A DNA stretch of 48,509 nt, from assembly GCA_964235605.1 (NCBI GenBank), contig CAXSCR010000036.1, positions 1 through 48,509 of the forward strand, given 5' to 3'. The translations under genes were made by a program, and so were the position numbers. Origin of the DNA: DATCRE01 sp964235605. Lineage in GTDB: Bacteria; Bacteroidota; Bacteroidia; Cytophagales; Cyclobacteriaceae. The stretch's first letter is position 1, and the number at the start of each line of letters is the position of its first letter. Shown here piece by piece: positions 43,254 to 48,509 of this stretch. The notes beneath the pieces are model-generated. The model was not told where the DNA came from. It saw nothing but the letters and a program-made list of their open reading frames with translations, and did no database searches.

Positions 43254-44953
43254 ACCATCAATTTTTCCCGTAATATTGATTTTGACACGGGACCATATTT
43301 AACATTTACCATACCATGCTTATAAGTTTCAAACTCATACTCAGTGTAGTTTGGAAGTGGAAGAGCGTGCAAAGGATCATCTGAGCTTAAAATACTTTCC
43401 TTTACTCTCACTTTTTGGTATAATACACCTGGGCCAGGAAGATGTCTGGAAATATTTAGTTGTGCTGAGAAATGTTTCATTACCCCTTGCTTATACGCTA
43501 ATTTTGCGGAACGACACTCACCATATTTTTTCTTATAGATGGGATCAATAGCAGGTTCTGTAATTTCATAGGGTTCGTAAGTGGTAGTTCCGTTTTCGTA
43601 TTCATAGTGGGTTGTACGAGTGCGATCACCTATTGAAATAGATTTTACCCGGATACCACCACCAAAAGCAGAGCTAATCCTAGGGAACGAAATTATACCC
43701 GCTGGAAAATATTCCGGATAGGCCCTTGCATCCATCCATTTCTGAGTTGTATAAAAATTACATCCTTGACCGTCTTTTGTACGCTTACTAGCACCTGTAA
43801 TTATTGTTTTTGTCTCATATTTGAGCTTATTATAATAGTCCGGGGCATTGACAATGATATAACCGTCGCTCGCAAAAACATTTTCTATAATACCCTTCGC
43901 AGTAAAACAGATATCCTGATCAATTCGAGCACCTACGGGGGGTATGTACTGACAGCCTTCCTGATTTGCGCTACTTCCTTTAATTGTATAATCACTGGCA
44001 TTCTCCGCGAGATAAGTTCCCACTAAATCCAAACCGATTTCAAGTCCCTCTTTTAAAAAAATAGAAAGATCAACATTCTCCCAAAAGGTTATTTTCAGTT
44101 TTCCCTGACCAAAGTCAGTAATATTTTTCGTTCTTAGTATTTGTTGATTCTCATGTACAACAGTATTAAACTCGTCACTTTCATACGTAATGTTTATGGC
44201 GCTACCTAAAGCAGTAACAATCTCGTTTAAAGACCACGCGTCAACGTCTAATGCTGATACCGGTGTGGTGAACCTTCCTATGGTATTATTGGTATTTTTT
44301 ATGTATTCCGTTTCAAAATCACTTTTATAATAGCCCCATGTATCTACCTTTACCTCTCCATTATTCTTCTCATAGGGTATATTTTTGTATTTAAAATCTA
44401 TAGGAGGGATTAAACCAATACCTTTCTTTCCTAGAAAATTTAATGACAGTAGTGTCAGCTTACCTCTTGTGTTAGCTGAGTTATCATCACTGTAACTATT
44501 GGGGGTTCCACTTGCTAAAATATAATCGTAATCAAAAGTAATTGCTTTTATAATATAGTCATCACTCGTGTGCTCAGCTATGTAATCGGTATAATTGAAA
44601 AGGTTAATTGCATCAAGTCTTAAACTGGGCCTTGGAATATCATATTTCATTGCATCGTCAGGTAGGCCTTCGCATGGTTCACAATCGCACCCTATGTCTT
44701 GGTAGCAACAAGTTTTGAGGCATTCCTGTTTACCGGGTATTAAATACTGCTTGGGTTGAAATCCGCCCTCTTTTAAGTCTATGACCTCACGTCCATCTAA
44801 CCGCGGAGATTTTTTAAATAGTGCGACATGCGTTTGTGTCTCAATCTTATCTAAATAATAAATTTCCTTCTTGCCAGCAGCAAAGTTTTCAAACTCACCA
44901 TCTAAATCCTTATGTGTACCTTCTCCCGGGTTTCTCCCTTTATAGTCATCCAA
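43250..44953 (-). pseudogene. RHS gene, second segment
   Basis: 567 codons (DDYKGRNPGEGTHKDLDGEF, IYYLDKIETQTHVALFKKSP, YIIKAITFDYDYILASGTPN, GGIRVKSISIGDRTRTTHYE). It ends KYGPVSKSILREKLMV after losing register. The neighbouring frame gives NITGKIDGLSYNDAYY, which restores the protein if one A is added in TCAATATT near 43274-43278. At the 5' end it takes over from the first segment through the A-run shift described there. Confidence 0.8.
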
Positions 44954-45888
44954 CCATTTTTTGATTCAAAGTTTACCCAATATCCCCAGTCGCCATGATC
45001 GGTAAAACCATTTTCATTTATGTCTACAAAATCTGGTCCCGTTATTGAAGTTAAAAACCAGGTGTATGCATATCTCTTCGGTTTTTTTAATTCATTCCAG
45101 CGCTCACCATCCTCGGCTTGCTTGGTTGATGAATTGACAGATTTCATATATTCATCATAACTGTATGCTGGCAGTGCATAGTGATAGGTAACCCCACTGG
45201 AATTAGTTATTGAATACCTACCAATCTGCGTATCACTTTCCCTGACAAAGCCTTCAGCAATACAATTAATAAATCCTTCCTTATAAGGATTAACTTTGGG
45301 GTTATCTTTTAAGATTTCTTGATTAGAATACCATTCAACGTGTTTAGACCCTGCTAAGTGGTTGGTTGCTGGATTATATCCATCCGTTCCGTCTTTTCCT
45401 GTTGTTATTTTGCCTGAAAAATCAAAAGAAATTTTATCTGCACTAACATTAAAATCAGCTGGTGTGTATGTTAACCTATTTGAAAAATCATTTACAAATC
45501 TAAATTCCGCAGGCTTAGCATTAAAGGACGTTGATAATGAAACACTCTTTGCTAAGTGTATAATGTCTGGTTCAGAGCCGCCTTCTTCAGAGTCACCCAT
45601 TTTATCTTGTCGATATAGATTTTGTTGGAAAGATGTTGGCCTTATATTACCAGAAATACCCTGACCCATAACGTTATAGTAGTCTACATCTGAAAAACTA
45701 CCTCCTAATACTTTTTCAGGATTATAATGTTCTATTAAGTCAAGTTCAGTATCGAGAAGGTCATACGCATCAAATGCAGTTTCAGGGGTAGGACTAATAC
45801 TACCTGAATACAGAGATCCGAACGTAAATACCTCCGCAGTTTCGTCTATCCAATAACGCTGATAGTCCCTTGATAATCTAACACTATT
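44902..45888 (-). pseudogene. RHS gene, first remaining segment (5'-truncated)
   Basis: Frame open from 45888 to 44902; an internal ATG lies at 45669 but coding similarity clearly begins earlier (NSVRLSRDYQRYWIDETAEV, FTFGSLYSGSISPTPETAFD). The body shows FNAKPAEFRFVNDFSNRLTY and YAYTWFLTSITGPDFVDING-like strands, ending DWGYWVNFESKN, where the frame fails. The plus strand has T6 at 44957-44962; seven bases would restore FESKKWLDDYKGRNPG. No signal peptide or start codon precedes; the frame runs into the stop of the 63-codon ORF upstream, so the true 5' end is lost. Confidence 0.75.
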
Positions 45889-46080
45889 TTAAATAACTTC
45901 AGTTAATTCATCAAATCTTTTATGCACCCAGTAAAGTTCGCAGAGTAAATTTGACCTCATACTATCGTTTTCCAATTCTATATAAAGCGAACTTGTTCTT
46001 GCTTCAAATTTATAGTGCATCTCTTCCGCAATCCGTTGCGGCTCTAGTTCAATAATATGAGGAACATTGGTAAATGTCAT
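45889..46080 (-). CDS. Small hypothetical protein (63 aa)
   Basis: Acidic/mixed small protein with no signal peptide or membrane segment (TNVPHIIELEPQRIAEEMHY, ENDSMRSNLLCELYWVHKRF). Its stop TAA is in the same frame as, and directly joined to, the RHS remnant, so it may have replaced the RHS 5' end through a deletion. It starts 4 bases after the preceding 58-codon ORF, so they are probably one transcript. No family recognised. Confidence 0.5.
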   Translation of the reverse strand: MTFTNVPHIIELEPQRIAEEMHYKFEARTSSLYIELENDSMRSNLLCELYWVHKRFDELTEVI

Positions 46081-46084
46081 AGGA

Positions 46085-46261
46085 TTATTTTTTTCTTTTA
46101 AACAACTCTGGAAATTGTAATTCGATAGCTAATGCAGAATCCCTTTGAGAAGCTGAAGTGCTAAACTCCTCAAATAAGTCAAGCAGCAGCACTTGAACAG
46201 CTGTATTTGAGACTATTTGATTATCCTTGATAGTGTTCATAAGTTTGTTTAAATATTTCAT
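46085..46261 (-). CDS. Small hypothetical protein (58 aa)
   Basis: ATG at 46261, TAA at 46085. Sequence is helical with a hydrophobic centre (NTAVQVLLLDLFEEFSTSAS) and a basic end (LFKRKK). It is followed after 4 bases by the 63-codon ORF. The tight spacing and two starts in a row favour a small operon. No family recognised; it could be a chaperone-like or regulatory partner of the locus, but nothing in the sequence proves this. Confidence 0.45.
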   Translation of the reverse strand: MKYLNKLMNTIKDNQIVSNTAVQVLLLDLFEEFSTSASQRDSALAIELQFPELFKRKK

Positions 46262-46711
46262 TATACGTTACTATTTTTCCTTCCCTACAGCGCTTATAGT
46301 ACCTGGCCTTACACCGATTTTCATTGGTTTTTATAAGACCTTCGCATTAAGGTACATTGTCTTTAGCATCCTCAAGGTTTAATAGAATCGGTTGACACGA
46401 TTCGTACATTTTTTTAGATGAATACTTAAAGTTAATTTGACCAAAAACTAAAACATTGACATTAATAAGAATTGCAAAAACAAGCTAATTCTTAGAAAGC
46501 AGATAAACATTTTCATATAAAATCAGAGATTTCATTAAGACACAATACTATTGATGTTATCCAGAATATACATGGATAAATTTTGCGTTATTTTTATTTT
46601 TTTTGATCTAATCCTTCTCAAAACTGTAAAGAACAGAGTATAAAAACAATTGATAATTATCAATAAATCTAAATCCTAAGTAGCTTTTAAAGCTATAAAA
46701 GCTATAAAATG
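46262..46711. promoter_or_regulatory. Intergenic region with TTGATAATTATCAA palindrome
   Basis: 450 very AT-rich bases between the small ORFs and the Crp/Fnr gene. It contains a perfect 14-base palindrome TTGATAATTATCAA at 46650-46663, a possible operator. Just before the Crp gene end is TAGCTTTTAAAGCTATAAAAGCTA (46680-46704, approximate), a weak hairpin that could end the Crp transcript. No gene seen. Confidence 0.35.
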
Positions 46712-47278
46712 TTATTTACTTGCGCGTAGCCGGCTAATAGTTTCAGGTTTCATTCCCAAATAAGATGCTATGTATTTAAGTGGAGCGCGGTTGAATATTT
46801 CAGGATAAGTTTGCATCATCATATCATATTTTTCACGGGTAGACTGCATTCTCATCGTAATGAGGCGTTCCTCACTTAAGCAATAGTATCTTTCAGTTAA
46901 AACCCTTCCGACATAATTGAACTCTGGAAATTTCTTGTAAATCTGTTGTAGGTCCGAAAATTTTATAGAAATAAGAACAGAATCTTCAAGTAACTCGATA
47001 TTTTCTTTACTTGGTTTCTGATTAAAGAAACTATAAACAGAAATAATAAATTCATCCTCCTGCATAAACCAAGATGTTACTTCCTGCTCTTGTTTATAAT
47101 AGAATGCCCGAACAAACCCCTTCTCTATAAAGAACATACGATTGCAAGTTTCACCTTCCTTTAGAATAACACTCCTTTTAGGTAACGCTTCTTCATGAAT
47201 ACATAAATGAAGCGCTTCGGAAAGGTCTACTGAAGGTGGCTGTATTGATGAAATCAGCGAAAATAATTTTGTGTGCAT
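46712..47278 (-). CDS. Crp/Fnr family transcriptional regulator
   Basis: 188 residues. N-terminal cyclic-nucleotide-binding-type beta roll (KRSVILKEGETCNRMFFIEK, GFVRAFYYKQEQEVTSWFMQ, DEFIISVYSFFNQKPSKENI), then a dimerisation helix and a short C-terminal helix-turn-helix (APLKYIASYLGMKPETISRL). The cAMP-binding arginine/glutamate pattern of Crp is not present, as is usual in the Bacteroidota group with this 'QPSxENI'-like motif, so the ligand is unknown. ATG at 47278. The next gene ends 40 bases upstream on the same strand. It may control the divergent or downstream accessory locus, but no evidence beyond proximity. Confidence 0.88.
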   Translation of the reverse strand: MHTKLFSLISSIQPPSVDLSEALHLCIHEEALPKRSVILKEGETCNRMFFIEKGFVRAFYYKQEQEVTSWFMQEDEFIISVYSFFNQKPSKENIELLEDSVLISIKFSDLQQIYKKFPEFNYVGRVLTERYYCLSEERLITMRMQSTREKYDMMMQTYPEIFNRAPLKYIASYLGMKPETISRLRASK

Positions 47279-47317
47279 TTAAGAGGGTAACAAATGTTTA
47301 CTAAAGAAAATAAAATT

Positions 47318-48367
47318 TCAATAAAAACTATGTAATCTCAACTTATTTATGATTTTATGGTATAAATAAGCAGCCCCACCACCCGCAACAACCACAATTC
47401 CAGGTTCCATTGGAATATAAAATCGATTATCCCAATCGACGGTAGCAATCCCAATAAGAAAGCAATTCATACCTATAGTTGTAAAAACAAACCATTTAAA
47501 AGGTATATTTTTAAGTTCCTTCCAACCAATATAAAACATGGAATAGATAGATATAATCCAAGTGGCTGCAAAAAGATTATGCAAAAAAGAATAGTACGGT
47601 CTAACGGTTGACACCAAAAACCAAATCTTCATACAACCTAGCCTAATAAAATAGATAGGGTTATGCCAAACAAAATAAAACATCTTGGATATTGGATGTT
47701 CTTTACTATCAGAAAAATTGAGATTTTCTGATTTGATTCTTAACCCATCACGATACAGTGAATTACTCTCGTCTATACTATCAGCAAAAGTTATAATATT
47801 ACCTTTGGCATATTGAGACGTGAAGTCCCAATATGTAAAAATTATATAGGTACCAATACATCCCACAGTTATCAAACAGAGCACTAATGAAAACTTTAAA
47901 ACATGGCGTTTATTAATTTCACTCCAATGAAATCTTAAGATAAACACAATAGCTCCTATCAAAATAATCGCACCTGTTGGCCTTAATAAGCATTGATCAG
48001 TCATTAGCGTCACGTTCCAATGAATATTATCAAACCATACCAAAAAAATAATACATGAAAAAAGACCGGCTATTGGGCTATCGAATATTTTAGATGCTGT
48101 AAAGTATAAAGCAACTGTCGCAAATCCAGATAATACACATTGAAAAATAATAAATGGCAATACGCTATTCGGAGAGATCCATTTAAATAAAGTTATTATA
48201 CTAAGAGAAGTAGCATAGAAAATGTGTCGTAAATCCTCAATCTGCTGAAATTTTATAATATACTCAGCCCTTTTTAAATACTCAGCTGCATCAAGCAAAT
48301 TACGTATGCCAAAATACTTAAATAGAATTAGGTGTATAATCAACCAGAGGCTGATTATACTAAACAT
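47318..48367 (-). CDS. GT-C-like multi-membrane glycosyltransferase family protein
   Basis: 349 residues, about 8-9 hydrophobic segments. The first loop has LLDAAEYLKRAEYI, similar to the 'D..EY...A' acidic motif of GT-C/ArnT-PMT glycosyltransferases that use lipid-linked sugars. LLRPTGAIILIGAIVF and DWDNRFYIPMEPGIVVVAG are further family-like stretches. In relatives a ~50-residue segment usually separates the HWNVTLMT helix from LLRPTG; here they are joined as NVTLMTDQCLLRPTG, suggesting an in-frame internal deletion. Activity is therefore doubtful. ATG at 48367. Role in glycan or surface polymer synthesis is inferred only. Confidence 0.6.
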   Translation of the reverse strand: MFSIISLWLIIHLILFKYFGIRNLLDAAEYLKRAEYIIKFQQIEDLRHIFYATSLSIITLFKWISPNSVLPFIIFQCVLSGFATVALYFTASKIFDSPIAGLFSCIIFLVWFDNIHWNVTLMTDQCLLRPTGAIILIGAIVFILRFHWSEINKRHVLKFSLVLCLITVGCIGTYIIFTYWDFTSQYAKGNIITFADSIDESNSLYRDGLRIKSENLNFSDSKEHPISKMFYFVWHNPIYFIRLGCMKIWFLVSTVRPYYSFLHNLFAATWIISIYSMFYIGWKELKNIPFKWFVFTTIGMNCFLIGIATVDWDNRFYIPMEPGIVVVAGGGAAYLYHKIINKLRLHSFY

Positions 48368-48509
48368 ATGGACGCGTTGATTTCTTATAACCTAAATCTT
48401 TGGATATGCAAGATACAAATTCCAAACAAATCATGGCCTGGTCTAGTAAGTATGACAGCGATTCAGCGATTAAATTTTTTTCAGATTGCTGACCTCTTCT
48501 CTTTAGGAT
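48368..48509. other. Window edge, no gene assigned
   Basis: 142 bases upstream of the GT-C gene. A plus-strand ORF of 28 codons from 48398 (QDTNSKQIMAWSSKYDSDS) ends in TGA, and nothing further can be supported before the window ends. Confidence 0.4.

Noticed and set aside
44902..45669. Independent gene starting at the ATG at 45669
   Set aside because: RHS-type coding sequence continues upstream of this ATG in the same frame, and downstream the protein continues in another frame.
48398..48484. Start of a plus-strand gene at the window edge
   Set aside because: The frame stops after 28 codons and no motif supports it.

Overview
The window looks like a chromosome segment of a Bacteroidota bacterium, probably order Cytophagales. 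It is AT-rich and has Bacteroidota-type promoter -7 boxes (TAnnTTTG). It encodes a type IX secretion C-terminal sorting domain, PorT-like outer-membrane barrels, surface beta-helix/LamG/FnIII proteins and an RHS protein. The order is an inference from gene style; no rRNA or tRNA gene was seen to place it more finely.

Layout. 1-600: three 151-bp tandem repeats, then mnmA (+), a DUF502 membrane protein (-), a 45-codon lipoprotein overlapping cmk (-), and a small coiled-coil protein (+). 4.15-4.64 kb: an array of GTCCACGGTCGAC-type repeats. 4.6-9.8 kb: a MATE transporter (-) and two secreted surface proteins (+), the second with a T9SS sorting domain. 10.3-12.05 kb: a 5'-truncated head-GIN (DUF2807) remnant and a succinate-semialdehyde-type dehydrogenase. 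12.05-14.35 kb is a gene graveyard. It holds a fragment of tsf, an ORF6N-domain pseudogene containing both a 371-bp MITE-like insertion with TTAA target duplication and an internal inversion, a tyrosine-recombinase tail and a RAYT-type (REP-associated) transposase tail. Two copies of a ~70-bp repeat flank it. 14.4-21 kb: the rplM-rpsI-rpsB-tsf operon, an RluA-type pseudouridine synthase, a PhoR/PhoB-like two-component pair and a PF10023 aminopeptidase, all on the minus strand.

21.2-27.6 kb: recA (+), a GH1-like glycosidase plus SDR pair enclosed by ~127-bp inverted repeats, a MacB/FtsX-type permease (-) and queA (+). 28.2-46.3 kb is an accessory surface/toxin locus, all on the minus strand. 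In transcription order it runs: two small unknown ORFs, a 7-kb RHS gene broken by two frameshifts and one nonsense codon, its toxin tail with a lipoprotein immunity candidate, then a ladder of displaced toxin-tail/immunity cassettes. Some of these tails are fused to the signal-peptide end of a PorT-like gene, and a ~0.9-kb block is present twice (almost identical). After the cassettes come a PorT-like barrel, a LamG-FnIII-tail-fibre protein (frameshifted), a coiled-coil outer-membrane barrel protein (in-frame TAA) and a beta-helix/PKD protein. The window closes with a Crp/Fnr regulator and a GT-C-like membrane protein.

The housekeeping genes are intact, while the accessory genes carry many disruptions. 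This argues for real decay and recombination rather than uniformly poor sequence. The most interesting part is 34.8-41.7 kb. I read it as a polymorphic-toxin tail/immunity array in which promoter, signal peptide and barrel start of a PorT-like gene have been recombined onto RHS tails. The toxin fold (permuted papain/NlpC-like amidase) and the immunity roles are inferences from His/Cys motifs, lipoprotein or membrane-anchored neighbours and gene order.
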